From Serratia marcescens (lineage in GTDB: Bacteria; Pseudomonadota; Gammaproteobacteria; Enterobacterales; Enterobacteriaceae), in the NCBI RefSeq assembly GCF_001902635.1, contig NZ_MJAO01000012.1, forward strand, positions 62,001 to 126,000: a stretch of DNA of 64,000 bases, read 5' to 3'. This document shows, piece after piece, positions 38,096-48,321 of the stretch. Position 1 is the stretch's first letter. Each line of letters starts with the position of its first letter. A program made the position numbers and the translations under genes. The notes under the pieces are model-generated. The model saw nothing but the letters and a program-made list of their open reading frames with translations. It had not been told where the DNA came from and searched no databases.

Positions 38096-38111
38096 TGTGA
38101 TCGCCATCACT
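38096..38111. promoter_or_regulatory. CRP-type site
   Basis: TGTGATCGCCATCACT: half-sites TGTGA and TCACT with six bases between. About 330 bases upstream of sixA. Confidence 0.45.
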
Positions 38112-38202
38112 CCTTGCAACACCTTCAGTGGGTGAGGCTGTACAGCGAGATGGGGCAGGGGTAAGTTAGCTTGACCGCCATCAATAAACTTCATGGCGAA
38201 AA

Positions 38203-38217
38203 GGTTAAAATTTAACC
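38203..38217. promoter_or_regulatory. GGTTAAA-A-TTTAACC palindrome
   Basis: A perfect 7-1-7 inverted repeat in the fadJ-sixA gap, of operator size. The regulator is unknown. Confidence 0.35.
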
Positions 38218-38438
38218 CGTTGAATTGATTGTTCTGTGAGCGGCTGAGGTCTGTCAGGCGGCGGTTGCTGTAAAAAACAGCATTTTCTTTACGCAAACTT
38301 TCAGGCAAAATGCCCGGCCGCCATAAAGAGACGGCGCGTTATCGTTTTAAAGCTTTGGCTTTGGGGTTGTAAAACTCGGCGGTACAGCACGCACGGCGTT
38401 TCTGTATAGCGTTACTTTGTCAACAACAGCGGTGCAAT

Positions 38439-38921
38439 ATGCAAGTTTTGATTATGCGTCACGGAGAGGCGGCGCTCGAGGCGGCCAGCGATGCGGTAAG
38501 GCCCCTTACCCTGTGCGGGCGCGACGAGTCCCGTCAGATGGCGGCCTGGTTGAACACCAAGTCTGTGGATATTGAACGCGTGCTGGTCAGCCCCTATCTG
38601 CGGGCCGAACAGACGCTGGCGACGGTGCGCGAAGCCTTGACGCTGCCGGAGGGCGCAGAAGTGCTGCCCGAGTTGACGCCGGGCGGGAACGCCGAACAAG
38701 TCGGCAGCTATCTGCAGGCGCTGGCGATGCAAGGGGTGAGTTCGGTGTTGATCGTGTCGCACCTGCCGCTGGTGGGGTATCTGGTGGCCGAACTGTGCCC
38801 GGGTGAGTGCCCGCCGATGTTCGCGACCTCGGCGATCGCCAACGTCGATCTGCCGGCGGACGGCAGCTACGGCAAATTTGAATGGCAGGTCAGCCCGTCG
38901 CAGGTGATGGCCAAAGTGTGA
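38439..38921 (+). CDS. sixA: Phosphohistidine phosphatase SixA
   Basis: 160-residue cytosolic histidine phosphatase of the RHG family. The catalytic RHG motif is MRHGEA with His8; the second His is in LIVSHLPLVGYLV. SixA removes phosphate from the nitrogen PTS protein NPr and from ArcB. E. coli order fadJ-sixA-smrB is kept. Confidence 0.94.
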   Translation: MQVLIMRHGEAALEAASDAVRPLTLCGRDESRQMAAWLNTKSVDIERVLVSPYLRAEQTLATVREALTLPEGAEVLPELTPGGNAEQVGSYLQALAMQGVSSVLIVSHLPLVGYLVAELCPGECPPMFATSAIANVDLPADGSYGKFEWQVSPSQVMAKV

Positions 38922-38947
38922 GCCGCGGACTGCGGCGCGGAATAAAC

Positions 38948-38980
38948 CAGGGCGATGTCTGACATCGCCCTGAGTCGTTT
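38948..38980. terminator. Terminator between sixA and smrB
   Basis: CAGGGCGATGT (38948-38958) pairs with ACATCGCCCTG (38962-38972), followed by AGTCGTTTTT on the + strand. It probably ends sixA; it may also serve the convergent smrB. Confidence 0.85.
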
Positions 38981-38990
38981 TTGCGGGGCG

Positions 38991-39521
38991 CTATTCGGCC
39001 AGCTCTACCAACAGCAGGATAGCGGCGTTGCCGCCCCATTCCTTCGGCGCCTGATGGAACGCCAGCACGTCGGGATGCTGCGCCAGCCACAGCGGCGTTT
39101 GCTGTTTGAGGATGTGCTTGCCGTGCCCGTGCATCACGCAGGCGCAGTGTACGTGATCGCGTTTGCAGGCGGCGATCAACGCCCCCAGCTCCTGCTTGGC
39201 CTGCAATTGGGTCAGGCCGTGCAAATCGAGAAACAGTTCCGGCGAGTAATCGCCGCGCCGCAGTTTCTTCAGCTCATACGGGCTGCTGCCGGGGCGCACG
39301 TAGCGCGTCGGGCCTTCCTCTTCCAGCTGCGGCTGGTATTCATCTGAAAAATAATAGCTGGCGTCGACCTGCTCCTGCAGCAGCCGCTGCGGCGCAATCT
39401 GTTTTATTTTGGGTTTGGGCGGGCGGTGGACGATGGTGTCCTGACGCAATTTTTTCGCGCCCGCAACCGACTCTCTGAAGAGCTGCAGTTCATCTTTGCT
39501 CAGAGGGTGCTTGTTCTTCAT
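38991..39521 (-). CDS. smrB: Ribosome rescue endonuclease SmrB
   Basis: 176 residues with a C-terminal Smr domain: [20 protein letters not shown] and [20 protein letters not shown] motifs are near identical to E. coli SmrB (YfcN). SmrB cuts mRNA between collided ribosomes. The C-terminus ends LVELAE, several residues shorter than the E. coli protein. Divergent from prmB as in E. coli. Confidence 0.95.
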   Translation of the reverse strand: MKNKHPLSKDELQLFRESVAGAKKLRQDTIVHRPPKPKIKQIAPQRLLQEQVDASYYFSDEYQPQLEEEGPTRYVRPGSSPYELKKLRRGDYSPELFLDLHGLTQLQAKQELGALIAACKRDHVHCACVMHGHGKHILKQQTPLWLAQHPDVLAFHQAPKEWGGNAAILLLVELAE

Positions 39522-39691
39522 GCTTCATTCACCGGAAATCGTTTATTTCGCTAGTTTACCTTGTGAATGAGCGCTGTCGACGCAAAACTCGGGCCAGAGT
39601 GAAAAGCGCGAGGGGCGAGCGTGATTTGTCGCGGGCTTCATGGCAAACTATGCGGCTAAATCATGAAACACAGCGCCTGCCGGAGGGCAAA

Positions 39692-40624
39692 TTGGACAAA
39701 ATTTTCGTCGACGAAGCAGTGAACGAACTGCACACCATTCAAGATATGCTGCGCTGGGCGGTAAGCCGCTTCAACGCCGCCAATATCTACTATGGTCACG
39801 GAACCGACAATCCGTGGGACGAAGCGGTGCAATTGGTGCTGCCAAGCCTGTTCCTGCCGCTGGACATTCCGGAGGACATGCATACCGCCCGTTTGACCTC
39901 CAGCGAGCGCCATCGCATCGTTGAGCGCGTGATCCGCCGCGTCAACGAGCGCATCCCGGTGGCCTACCTGACCAACAAGGCCTGGTTCTGCGGCATGGAA
40001 TTCTACGTCGACGAGCGCGTGCTGGTGCCGCGTTCGCCGATCGGCGAGTTGATCAACGATCGCTTCAGCGCGCTGATCCCGCACCCGCCGCGCCATATCC
40101 TCGACATGTGCACCGGCAGCGGCTGCATCGCCATCGCCTGCGGCTACGCCTTCCCGGAAGCGGAAGTGGACGCGGTGGACATCTCCAGCGACGTGCTGGC
40201 GGTGACCGAGCGCAACATTCAGGCGCACGGTGTCGAACACCAGGTGATCCCGATCCGTTCCGATCTGTTCCGCGACGTTCCCGCGATCCAGTACGATCTG
40301 ATCGTCACCAACCCGCCGTACGTCGATGCGGAAGACATGTCCGATCTGCCGCAGGAGTTCCGCTTCGAGCCGGAGCTGGGCCTGGCGGCGGGCAGCGACG
40401 GCCTGAAGCTGGTGCGCCGCATCCTGGCCTGCGCGCCGGACTATCTGACCGACGACGGCGTGCTGATTTGTGAAGTGGGCAACAGCATGGTACACCTGAT
40501 GGATCAATATCCGGATATTCCATTCACCTGGCTGGAGTTCGAAAACGGCGGCGACGGCGTGTTCATGCTGACCAAGCAGCAGCTGGTGGATTGCAAGGAA
40601 CACTTCAGCCTCTATCGCAGCTAA
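39692..40624 (+). CDS. prmB: 50S ribosomal protein L3 glutamine methyltransferase PrmB
   Basis: 310-residue SAM-dependent methyltransferase that methylates Gln150 of L3. SAM motif [20 protein letters not shown] and catalytic NPPY in [15 protein letters not shown] chose TTG 39692, preceded by GGAGG, because the protein then begins at the [12 protein letters not shown] start of E. coli PrmB; an upstream ATG at 39563 adds about 43 residues with no family support. Confidence 0.95.
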   Translation: MDKIFVDEAVNELHTIQDMLRWAVSRFNAANIYYGHGTDNPWDEAVQLVLPSLFLPLDIPEDMHTARLTSSERHRIVERVIRRVNERIPVAYLTNKAWFCGMEFYVDERVLVPRSPIGELINDRFSALIPHPPRHILDMCTGSGCIAIACGYAFPEAEVDAVDISSDVLAVTERNIQAHGVEHQVIPIRSDLFRDVPAIQYDLIVTNPPYVDAEDMSDLPQEFRFEPELGLAAGSDGLKLVRRILACAPDYLTDDGVLICEVGNSMVHLMDQYPDIPFTWLEFENGGDGVFMLTKQQLVDCKEHFSLYRS

Positions 40625-40689
40625 GCCGCATTTCCAAGGCCCGCACGGCGGGCCTCATAACGATAAAAGACTAACGGTAAGGAGCCGTG

Positions 40690-41775
40690 ATGGCAGGAAA
40701 CAGTATTGGGCAGATTTTCCGCGTCACCACCTTCGGTGAATCTCACGGGGTGGCGCTGGGTTGTATCGTCGACGGCGTGCCGCCCGGCATCCCGCTCACC
40801 GAAGCCGATTTGCAACACGATCTGGACCGCCGTCGTCCGGGCACCTCGCGTTATACCACCCAGCGCCGCGAACCGGATCAGGTACGCATTCTCTCCGGCG
40901 TATTCGAAGGCGTGACCACCGGCACCAGCATCGGTTTGATCATTGAGAACACCGATCAACGCTCGCAAGACTACAGCGCTATCAAAGACGTGTTCCGTCC
41001 GGGACATGCCGACTACACCTACGAACAGAAATACGGTCTGCGCGACTATCGCGGCGGCGGCCGTTCTTCGGCGCGTGAAACCGCCATGCGCGTCGCGGCG
41101 GGTGCCATCGCCAAGAAATACCTGCAGCAGAAGTTCGGCGTGCAGGTGCGCGGCTATCTGGCGCAGATCGGCGACGTGACCTGCGAGCTGAAAGACTGGG
41201 AGCAGGTCGAGCAGAACCCGTTCTTCTGCCCGGATCCGGACAAGCTGGAAGCGCTGGACGAACTGATGCGCGCGCTGAAAAAAGAGGGCGACTCCATCGG
41301 CGCCAAGGTCAGCGTGATCGCTGAAAACGTGCCGGTTGGCCTGGGCGAGCCGGTGTTTGACCGCCTCGACGCCGATCTGGCGCACGCGCTGATGAGCATC
41401 AACGCGGTGAAAGGCGTGGAGATCGGCGATGGGTTTGCCGTGGTGACCAAGCGCGGCAGCGAAAACCGCGACGAAATCACTCCAGAGGGCTTCCAGAGCA
41501 ACCATGCCGGCGGCATTCTCGGCGGCATCAGTAGCGGCCAGCCGGTGATCGCACATCTGGCGCTGAAACCGACCTCCAGCATCATGGTGCCGGGCCGCAC
41601 CATCAATCGCCAGGGCGAAGCGGTGGAAATGGTCACCCGCGGCCGCCACGATCCGTGCGTGGGCATCCGCGCCGTGCCAATCGCCGAAGCGATGATGGCG
41701 ATCGTGCTGATGGATCACCTGCTGCGCCAGCGTGCGCAAAACGGTGATGTGGTTTCCGACGTGCCTCGCTGGTAA
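40690..41775 (+). CDS. aroC: Chorismate synthase
   Basis: 361-residue FMN-dependent enzyme that makes chorismate from EPSP, the last common step of aromatic biosynthesis. Signatures [40 protein letters not shown] and GGISSGQPV are present. AAGGAG lies six bases before ATG 40690. The gene order prmB-aroC-mepA is as in E. coli. Confidence 0.97.
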   Translation: MAGNSIGQIFRVTTFGESHGVALGCIVDGVPPGIPLTEADLQHDLDRRRPGTSRYTTQRREPDQVRILSGVFEGVTTGTSIGLIIENTDQRSQDYSAIKDVFRPGHADYTYEQKYGLRDYRGGGRSSARETAMRVAAGAIAKKYLQQKFGVQVRGYLAQIGDVTCELKDWEQVEQNPFFCPDPDKLEALDELMRALKKEGDSIGAKVSVIAENVPVGLGEPVFDRLDADLAHALMSINAVKGVEIGDGFAVVTKRGSENRDEITPEGFQSNHAGGILGGISSGQPVIAHLALKPTSSIMVPGRTINRQGEAVEMVTRGRHDPCVGIRAVPIAEAMMAIVLMDHLLRQRAQNGDVVSDVPRW

Positions 41776-41780
41776 TCGCC

Positions 41781-42608
41781 ATGAAAAATTGGATGTTGGG
41801 CCTGGTGGCTCTGACGGCCTCCGCCTCCGCCATGGCGCTGACGCCGTGGCAGAAGATCGACCATCCGGTGGCCGGCGCGCCGCAGGCGGTGGGCGGTTTC
41901 GCCAACGGTTGCATCATCGGCGCGCAGCCGCTGCCGCTGAACTCGCCGGACTACCAGGTGATGCGCACCGACCAGCGCCGCTATTTCGGCCACCCGGATC
42001 TGCTGGCGTTTATTCAGCGCCTCAGCAGCCAAGCGAACCGGAAAGCGCTGGGCACCGTGCTGATCGGCGATATGGCGATGCCGGCTGGCGGGCGCTTCAG
42101 CAGCGGCCACGCCAGCCATCAGTCGGGGCTTGACGTCGACATCTGGCTGCAGCTGCCGCGTCAGCGTTGGAGCGCGCAGCAATTGCTCAAGCCGCAGCCG
42201 ATCGACCTGGTGTCAGGGGACGGCAAGCAGGTGGTGGCGAGCCAATGGCAGCCGCAGATTGAGTCGCTGATCAAGCTGGCGGCGCAGGATGCGGAGGTGA
42301 CGCGTATCTTCGTCAACCCGGCGATCAAGCAGCGTCTGTGCCTGGATGCCGGCGCCGATCGCGCCTGGCTGCACAAGGTGCGTCCGTGGTTCGGCCATCG
42401 CGCGCATATGCACGTGCGCCTGCGTTGTCCAGCCGGCAGCCTGGAGTGCCAAGAGCAGGATACGCCGCCGCCGGGCGACGGTTGCGGCGCTGAACTGGCG
42501 AGCTGGTTCGTGCCGCATCAGCCGAACGCGAAGCCGGGCAAATCCGTGCCGCCGCCGTTACCGCCGACTTGTCAGGCATTGCTGGATCACCATTTCTCAG
42601 CGGAATAA
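41781..42608 (+). CDS. mepA: Penicillin-insensitive murein endopeptidase MepA
   Basis: 275-residue periplasmic Zn2+ peptidase (LAS family) with a signal peptide ending SASAMA. It cuts D-Ala-mDAP and mDAP-mDAP cross-links. Metal-site motifs [17 protein letters not shown] and [13 protein letters not shown] are visible. It lies five bases after aroC, so the genes are co-transcribed. Confidence 0.95.
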   Translation: MKNWMLGLVALTASASAMALTPWQKIDHPVAGAPQAVGGFANGCIIGAQPLPLNSPDYQVMRTDQRRYFGHPDLLAFIQRLSSQANRKALGTVLIGDMAMPAGGRFSSGHASHQSGLDVDIWLQLPRQRWSAQQLLKPQPIDLVSGDGKQVVASQWQPQIESLIKLAAQDAEVTRIFVNPAIKQRLCLDAGADRAWLHKVRPWFGHRAHMHVRLRCPAGSLECQEQDTPPPGDGCGAELASWFVPHQPNAKPGKSVPPPLPPTCQALLDHHFSAE

Positions 42609-42611
42609 TAC

Positions 42612-43418
42612 ATGGACTGGTTCGTCATTGGCCCCGAGATGCTCGGGGTTTTGTTTGCGGTAGCGTTGCTGGCGGGGTTTATCGACTCCATTGCCGGCGG
42701 TGGTGGGTTGCTGACGGTGCCGGCCTTGCTGGCGGTGGGGGTTCCCCCGGCGCAGGCGCTGGCGACCAACAAACTGCAGTCGGTCGGCGGTTCTTTCTCC
42801 GCCAGCCTGTACTTTATTCGTCGGCGTGCGGTGAATCTCAACGATCAGAAACTGACGATTTTTCTGACGCTGATCGGTTCGATCGTCGGGGCGATTCTGG
42901 TGCAGCACATGCGGGCCGATCTGCTGCGGCAGATGTTGCCGCTGCTGGTGATCGGCATCGGTCTCTATTTCTTGCTGATGCCGCGGCTGGGTGAGGAAGA
43001 TCGTCAACGTCGCTTGGGCGCCTTGCCGTTTGGGCTGGTGGCCGGCGGCTGCATCGGTTTTTACGACGGCTTCTTCGGCCCCGGTGCCGGGTCGTTCTAC
43101 GCGCTGGCCTACGTGACGCTGTGCGGCTTCAACCTCGCCAAGTCCACGGCGCACGCCAAGGTGCTGAATTTCACCTCCAACGTTGGCGGGCTGGCGCTGT
43201 TCATTATCGGCGGCAAGGTGGTGTGGAGCATCGGTCTGGTGATGCTGGTGGGGCAGGTGCTGGGGGCGCGTCTGGGTGCGCACATGGTGCTGACCCGCGG
43301 GCAAAAGTTGATTCGGCCGATGATCGTGATCGTCTCGCTGGTGATGAGCCTCAAGCTGCTGTACGACAATCACGGCGCGGAGATTCAGCAGTGGTTGGCG
43401 GCTTTCGCGCACGGTTGA
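42612..43418 (+). CDS. yfcA: TSUP-family transporter YfcA
   Basis: 268-residue inner-membrane protein of the sulfite/organosulfonate exporter family (TauE/SafE), about eight helices. The family signatures AGFIDSIAGGGGLLTVPALL and GCIGFYDGFFGPGAGSF are present. Substrate is unknown. It directly follows mepA. Confidence 0.92.
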   Translation: MDWFVIGPEMLGVLFAVALLAGFIDSIAGGGGLLTVPALLAVGVPPAQALATNKLQSVGGSFSASLYFIRRRAVNLNDQKLTIFLTLIGSIVGAILVQHMRADLLRQMLPLLVIGIGLYFLLMPRLGEEDRQRRLGALPFGLVAGGCIGFYDGFFGPGAGSFYALAYVTLCGFNLAKSTAHAKVLNFTSNVGGLALFIIGGKVVWSIGLVMLVGQVLGARLGAHMVLTRGQKLIRPMIVIVSLVMSLKLLYDNHGAEIQQWLAAFAHG

Positions 43419-43510
43419 AAATCAGGATGGGCGCCGCTTACGCGCCCATATCCCCCCGCCGGTTATCGGGTATAATGGCCTCTTTATTTTTGTGGTTATA
43501 GAGTTTTTTT

Positions 43511-44068
43511 ATGTCAGACACGCAGACCCGTCATCACTATGAGCAACTGATCGAGATCTTTAATCGGTGCTTCAGCGATGACTACAACACCCGCCTGGTG
43601 AAGGGCGACGACGAGCCGATCTATCTGCCGGCCGACGACGAGCTGCCGTATCACCGCATCGTGTTCGCCCACGGCTTTTACGCCAGCGGCATGCACGAAA
43701 TCTCGCACTGGTGCATCGCCGGCGAAGCGCGCCGCCAATTGGTGGACTTCGGTTACTGGTATTGCCCGGACGGGCGCGATGCCCAAACCCAGAGTGAATT
43801 CGAAGCGGTGGAGATCAAACCGCAGGCGCTGGAGTGGATGTTCTGCGTGGCGGCCGGTTTCCCGTTCAACGTCAGCTGCGACAACCTGAACGGCGACTGC
43901 GAACCGGATCGCATCGCGTTCCAACGCAAGGTGCGCGCCAGAGTGTTGGCGCTGCTGGAGCAGGGAATACCCACAAGGCCTGCACGCTTTATTCAGGCGT
44001 TGCAATCGTTCTACAATACGCCACCGTTGGCGGCCGAGCATTTTCCTTACCCGGAAGATCTCAACTGA
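43511..44068 (+). CDS. epmC: Elongation factor P hydroxylase EpmC
   Basis: 185 residues (YfcM). It hydroxylates the beta-lysylated Lys34 of EF-P. The metal-binding motif is HEISHWCIAGEARRQLVDFG. Promoter -10 TATAAT at 43471-43476. The order yfcA-epmC-yfcL-mnmC is as in E. coli. Confidence 0.93.
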   Translation: MSDTQTRHHYEQLIEIFNRCFSDDYNTRLVKGDDEPIYLPADDELPYHRIVFAHGFYASGMHEISHWCIAGEARRQLVDFGYWYCPDGRDAQTQSEFEAVEIKPQALEWMFCVAAGFPFNVSCDNLNGDCEPDRIAFQRKVRARVLALLEQGIPTRPARFIQALQSFYNTPPLAAEHFPYPEDLN

Positions 44069-44100
44069 CGCCACAGCCTGTTATTTTATGAGGAAATTTG

Positions 44101-44382
44101 ATGATCGCAGAATTTGAAGCGCGCATTTTGGCGCTGATTGATGACATGGTAGAGCACGCCAGCGATGATGAACTGTTTGCCGGTGGCTACCTGCGCGGTC
44201 ATCTGACGTTGGCGGTGGCCGAAGCGGAAGAGCAGGGCGAGCACACCGCCGAAGCTCTGAAAGTGCGGGTGGAAGAGAGCCTGCACAAGGCGATCGCCGC
44301 CGGGGAACTTTCGCCGCCGGATCAGATCCTGGTGCACGGCATGTGGGAAAACCTCTATCAGGCTGCAATACCTGCTGCCTGA
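44101..44382 (+). CDS. yfcL: YfcL family protein
   Basis: 93-residue acidic cytosolic protein of unknown function, matching E. coli YfcL in position and character ([38 protein letters not shown]). GAGGAAATTTG precedes the ATG; a TTG one codon earlier is less likely. Confidence 0.88.
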   Translation: MIAEFEARILALIDDMVEHASDDELFAGGYLRGHLTLAVAEAEEQGEHTAEALKVRVEESLHKAIAAGELSPPDQILVHGMWENLYQAAIPAA

Positions 44383-44422
44383 ACGTCATGCCGGGGCGCG
44401 TCGCCGCGCCCCTCAGGGTTGA

Positions 44423-46444
44423 TTAAACCGCACGTCCTTTCAGCAACTTCCGCACCCACATCCGGTTCGGATTCAACGCCGCCAGCAGGCGCGCATCGCC
44501 CGGCAACGGTTCGCCGAACAGCTGCGCTGCCAAAATTTCCGCCGCCAGCGGCGCCGAGCACAACCCGCGCGATCCCAACCCGCCGATAGCGAACAGGCCG
44601 GGATAGACCGGCGCATCGGCGACGGTTTCGCCCCGCTGGTTCTGCTGCTGCAAATCCTGGTACTGCGTCAACGTGGCCTGATAGTCCGGCAGCGCGCCGA
44701 CCATCGGCAGATGATCGCGGGTGGCGCTGCGCACGCCGCAGCGCGCCTGGTGAGCGCTGACGTCCACCTGCTGCGGCCAGTCCTGTTCCGGCAGACAGCG
44801 CAGCAGACGCTCGCGATTATCCTGTTGCTCCTGCTCGCGGTAGTCGGTGGCGGTGTCGCCGCGCTGATAACTGGCGCCGATGCAGTGCTGACCGTTGCCG
44901 GCGTTGACCGGCGTCAGGTAGCCGTCGTAACACAGTACCTGCTTCAGTTGACCGAGGGCCGGCGAGGTTGGGATATGCGAGACCTGCCCGCGCACCGAGT
45001 ACAGCGGCAAGGCTGCCGTCGGCGTCAACTCGGCCAACCGGTGGCCGTTGGCCAGGATCACCGTTGCATGGCGGTGGCTTTCACCGTGGGCGAAGTCGAT
45101 GCACCAGCCGTTTTCTTCGCGCGTTAGCGCCTGCGCATCGTGCCGGTAGCGGCAGGTCAGGCCCTGGCGTTGCGCCAGCGCGATAACGCCGCGCGTCAGC
45201 TCGGCCGGGCAGAGCCAGCCGCCTTGTGGGTAGGTGATGCCGCCAAAGCCGGTATCGACGCCGCACAATGCGCTGAGCGTCTCGCGGTCGGCCGCCATCG
45301 CCAGCGCCGGCGGCCAGGCGGTTTTCAGCATATTGGCGATCTTGGCGCCGCTCTTTTCGTCATAGGCCAATTGACTGACGCCGCACCACTGGTGATCAAA
45401 GGCGACGCCTTGCCGCAACAGGGCATCGTATTGCCGGCGGGCGAAGGGAAAGGCGGCGCTGAAGAAACTTTCCAGCGCGTCGCCGCTGCCGTTCAGCAGA
45501 GGATAAATCGCGCCCTGGCGGTTGCCGGAAGCGCCCTCGGCCGCCTGCTCGTCGGCGCAGTACAACGTGACGGTGGCGCCGCGCCGCAGCAGGGCCAACG
45601 CGGTGAGCGCGCTGGCGACGCCGCCGCCAATCAGGGCGATGTCGGCGGTGTTGTCCGCTGCCGGACGCCGATACCAGGGTGCCGGATGCACGGCGGGTTG
45701 CGCGTCGGCCGGCAGATAGCCGGCGAGCATCTCACGCTTTTGGCCGAAGCCTTTGCAGCGGTTGACCTGGAAACCGGCCTGTTGCAAGCCGCGGCGCACG
45801 AAGCCTGCGGCGGTAAAGGTGGCGAAACTGCCTTCCGGCCGGGCGAAGCGCGCCATGGCGGCGAACAACTGCTCGGTCCACATGTCGGGATTTTTCGCCG
45901 GCGCGAAACCGTCGAGGAACCAGGCGTCGACCTGATTATTCATGCTGGCGTCGAACTGCGGCAGCAGTTCGTTGACGTCGCCGAACCACAGATCGAGCGT
46001 AATGCGGCCTTCGGCCAACAGCAGGCGATGGCAGCCCGGCAGCGGCAGCGGCCATTGGGCGCGCAGTTCGTCGGCATAGGGCGCCAGCTCCGGCCAGCGC
46101 GCATGCGCCGCCGCCAGATCGGCCTGCTGCAGGGGGAATTTTTCGAAGCTGATAAAGTGCAGGCGTTGCAGCGTTGCGTCAGGTTCGGCCTGGCGAAAGC
46201 CGGCGAAGGCCTGCCACAGCGTGAGGAAATTAAGCCCGGTGCCGAACCCGGTTTCCGCCACCACCAACAGCGGGCGCGGATGGACGGCGAAACGTTGCGG
46301 CAGCCGGTTGCCGTGCAGGAAGACGTAGCGGGTTTCTTCCAGCCCATCCTGATTGGAAAAATAGACGTCATCAAACTGTTTCGAAACAGGTGTACCCTGT
46401 TCGTTCCAGGTTAGCGTTGCGGTTTGGATGGGGGCGTGGTTCAC
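44423..46444 (-). CDS. mnmC: Bifunctional tRNA-modifying enzyme MnmC
   Basis: 673 residues. The N-terminal SAM methyltransferase domain ([38 protein letters not shown]) is joined to a C-terminal FAD oxidoreductase with dinucleotide motif [20 protein letters not shown]. It converts cmnm5s2U34 to mnm5s2U34 in tRNA. I chose GTG 46444 because the residues from there align with the E. coli N-terminus; a TTG at 46465 adds seven residues and lacks a good ribosome-binding site. Confidence 0.93.
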   Translation of the reverse strand: MNHAPIQTATLTWNEQGTPVSKQFDDVYFSNQDGLEETRYVFLHGNRLPQRFAVHPRPLLVVAETGFGTGLNFLTLWQAFAGFRQAEPDATLQRLHFISFEKFPLQQADLAAAHARWPELAPYADELRAQWPLPLPGCHRLLLAEGRITLDLWFGDVNELLPQFDASMNNQVDAWFLDGFAPAKNPDMWTEQLFAAMARFARPEGSFATFTAAGFVRRGLQQAGFQVNRCKGFGQKREMLAGYLPADAQPAVHPAPWYRRPAADNTADIALIGGGVASALTALALLRRGATVTLYCADEQAAEGASGNRQGAIYPLLNGSGDALESFFSAAFPFARRQYDALLRQGVAFDHQWCGVSQLAYDEKSGAKIANMLKTAWPPALAMAADRETLSALCGVDTGFGGITYPQGGWLCPAELTRGVIALAQRQGLTCRYRHDAQALTREENGWCIDFAHGESHRHATVILANGHRLAELTPTAALPLYSVRGQVSHIPTSPALGQLKQVLCYDGYLTPVNAGNGQHCIGASYQRGDTATDYREQEQQDNRERLLRCLPEQDWPQQVDVSAHQARCGVRSATRDHLPMVGALPDYQATLTQYQDLQQQNQRGETVADAPVYPGLFAIGGLGSRGLCSAPLAAEILAAQLFGEPLPGDARLLAALNPNRMWVRKLLKGRAV

Positions 46445-46534
46445 GGTCAATGGCTCGAAATTCAAGGGATGCCGCGAATTCTAACGGCGCTGGCGCCCCG
46501 GCGCAAACTGGACAACAATAAAGCTGAAAAACGC

Positions 46535-46548
46535 TGATCGGACTTGTT
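46535..46548 (+). promoter_or_regulatory. FadR operator at fabB
   Basis: TGATCGGACTTGTT matches the FadR consensus TGGTCGGACCTGTT at 12 of 14 positions. It overlaps the probable -35 (TTGTTC, 46544-46549), the position where E. coli FadR activates fabB. Confidence 0.6.
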
Positions 46549-46551
46549 CGG

Positions 46552-46572
46552 CTTACATCTGTACGCTAAAGT
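46552..46572 (+). promoter_or_regulatory. FabR operator and -10 of fabB
   Basis: CTTACATCTGTACGCT (46552-46567) fits the FabR palindrome AGCGTACANNTGTACGCT well. It lies in the spacer between TTGTTC and TAAAGT (46567-46572), 17 bases apart. FabR represses unsaturated fatty acid synthesis. Confidence 0.65.
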
Positions 46573-46614
46573 GCGATGCAAAATCCCGTAGGTAAATAGT
46601 GGAAGAGGTATTGA

Positions 46615-47835
46615 ATGAAACGTGCAGTGATTACTGGCCTGGGAGTTGTCTCCAGCATTGGTAACAACCAGCAGGAGGTCCTGGCAAGCCTGCAGGAAGG
46701 ACGTTCTGGGATCACTTTTTCCCAGGAACTGAAAGATTCCGGCATGCGTAGTCACGTATGGGGGCAAGTTAAGCTCGACACTACCGGCCTGATCGACCGC
46801 AAGGCGGTGCGTTTCATGAGCGATGCTTCCATCTATGCCTTCCTGGCGATGCAGGAAGCGATCGCTTCTTCCGGCCTGAAGGAAGAAGAGTATCAAAACA
46901 ACCCGCGCGTGGGCCTGATCGCCGGTTCCGGCGGCGGTTCTCCGCGCTTCCAGGTATTCGGCGCCGATGCAATGCGCAGCCCGCGCGGCCTGAAAGCGGT
47001 TGGCCCGTATGTGGTCACCAAAGCCATGGCTTCCGGCGTTTCCGCCTGCCTGGCGACGCCGTTCAAAATCCACGGCGTAAACTACTCCATCAGCTCCGCT
47101 TGCGCTACTTCCGCACACTGCATCGGCAACGCGGTTGAGCAAATCCAGCTGGGCAAACAGGACATCGTGTTCGCCGGCGGCGGCGAAGAGCTGTGCTGGG
47201 AAATGGCCTGCGAGTTCGACGCGATGGGCGCGCTGTCCACCAAATACAACGACACGCCGGAAAAAGCCTCCCGCACCTACGACGCCGATCGTGACGGGTT
47301 CGTCATCGCCGGCGGCGGCGGCATGGTGGTGGTTGAAGAGCTGGAGCACGCGCTGGCGCGCGGTGCGCACATCTACGCAGAAATCGTTGGCTACGGCGCG
47401 ACTTCCGACGGCGCCGACATGGTTGCGCCATCGGGCGAAGGCGCGGTGCGCTGCATGAAGATGGCGATGCAGGATCTGGATGCGCCGATCGACTACATCA
47501 ACGTGCACGGCACCTCCACACCGGTGGGCGACGTGAAAGAGCTGGGCGCCATTCGTGAAGTGTTCGGCGACAATACCCCGGCCATTTCTTCCACCAAGGC
47601 GATGACCGGCCACTCGTTGGGCGCCGCGGGCGTACAGGAAGCGATCTACAGCTTGCTGATGCTGGAGCACGGCTTTATCGCGCCGAGCATCAACATCGAA
47701 ACCCTGGATGAGCAGGCAGCCGGCATGAACATCGTGACTCAGCCGACTCAGCGCGAACTGACCACCGTAATGTCCAACAGCTTCGGCTTCGGCGGCACCA
47801 ACGCCACCCTGGTGATGCGCAAGCTGGCGAAATAA
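46615..47835 (+). CDS. fabB: Beta-ketoacyl-ACP synthase I FabB
   Basis: 406 residues, condensing enzyme required for unsaturated fatty acid synthesis. Catalytic Cys163 lies in [13 protein letters not shown]; the two active-site histidines are in [11 protein letters not shown] and [10 protein letters not shown]. Length and sequence are very close to E. coli FabB. It is divergent from mnmC and ends in a good terminator. Confidence 0.97.
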   Translation: MKRAVITGLGVVSSIGNNQQEVLASLQEGRSGITFSQELKDSGMRSHVWGQVKLDTTGLIDRKAVRFMSDASIYAFLAMQEAIASSGLKEEEYQNNPRVGLIAGSGGGSPRFQVFGADAMRSPRGLKAVGPYVVTKAMASGVSACLATPFKIHGVNYSISSACATSAHCIGNAVEQIQLGKQDIVFAGGGEELCWEMACEFDAMGALSTKYNDTPEKASRTYDADRDGFVIAGGGGMVVVEELEHALARGAHIYAEIVGYGATSDGADMVAPSGEGAVRCMKMAMQDLDAPIDYINVHGTSTPVGDVKELGAIREVFGDNTPAISSTKAMTGHSLGAAGVQEAIYSLLMLEHGFIAPSINIETLDEQAAGMNIVTQPTQRELTTVMSNSFGFGGTNATLVMRKLAK

Positions 47836-47861
47836 TCCCGCCTGAGCTTCACTCCGTTATC

Positions 47862-47888
47862 AAGCCCGCATTTTTGCGGGCTTTTTAC
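47862..47888 (+). terminator. fabB terminator
   Basis: AAGCCCGCA (47862-47870) pairs with TGCGGGCTT (47875-47883) with a TTTT loop, followed by TTTA. Confidence 0.88.
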
Positions 47889-48047
47889 TGCCCGAGGCCC
47901 GCCGGACGGGCGCTCGGAGTTTTCCCAAATCACATCCCCTGACACATCATTACCTCGCCATTACACACGTTGGGCATACAATAGCCCGGTAGCGTGATTA
48001 TCGCTCGGCGTAGCTTTCTAAAGTGATCGAACATTGAGGCAAGAAGT

Positions 48048-48269
48048 ATGAAAAAGTTAATTGCGGTTGGGTTACTGTCGGCCGTGTTGGCCGGATGCGC
48101 TACCGATTCTCCCTGCGTTCCGGTCTACGATGATCAGGGGCGTCTGGTGCATACCAACACCTGCATGAAAGGCACCACTCAGGATAACTGGGAAACCGCG
48201 GGCGCCATCGCCGGCGGCGCGGCGGCGGTTGCCGGTCTGACCCTCGGCATCATCGCGCTGACCAAGTGA
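48048..48269 (+). CDS. Small lipoprotein with glycine-rich tail
   Basis: 73 residues with a lipobox (VLAGC, Cys17), two further Cys (SPCVPVY, TNTCMKG) and a glycine-rich hydrophobic C-terminus (AGAIAGGAAAVAGLTLGIIA) like glycine-zipper outer-membrane proteins. Outer-membrane lipoprotein by prediction (Ala at +2). Own terminator. Family not recognised. Confidence 0.75.
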   Translation: MKKLIAVGLLSAVLAGCATDSPCVPVYDDQGRLVHTNTCMKGTTQDNWETAGAIAGGAAAVAGLTLGIIALTK

Positions 48270-48288
48270 TCGGCGCGTAGCATGCAAC

Positions 48289-48318
48289 AAGCCCGGCCAT
48301 TGCGCGCCGGGCTTTTTT
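48289..48318 (+). terminator. Terminator of the small lipoprotein gene
   Basis: AAGCCCGGC (48289-48297) pairs with GCCGGGCTT (48306-48314), followed by TTTT. Confidence 0.85.
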
Positions 48319-48321
48319 ATA

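Larger units (their letters stand above)
38051..38438. other. fadJ-sixA intergenic region with structured elements
   Basis: 388 bases without a gene I can support. It contains a nested inverted repeat (38058-38094), a CRP-type site (38096-38111) and a GGTTAAA-A-TTTAACC palindrome (38203-38217). A small RNA or long sixA leader is possible. Confidence 0.5.

Noticed and set aside
38197-38229. Short leader peptide ORF before sixA (ATGGCGAAAAGG..., 11 codons ending TGA)
   Set aside because: Very short, no clear ribosome-binding site, over 200 bases from sixA and no attenuator-like structure next to it.
45140-46414. 424-residue frame antisense to mnmC
   Set aside because: mnmC is collinear with E. 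coli MnmC; this frame has no recognisable features.
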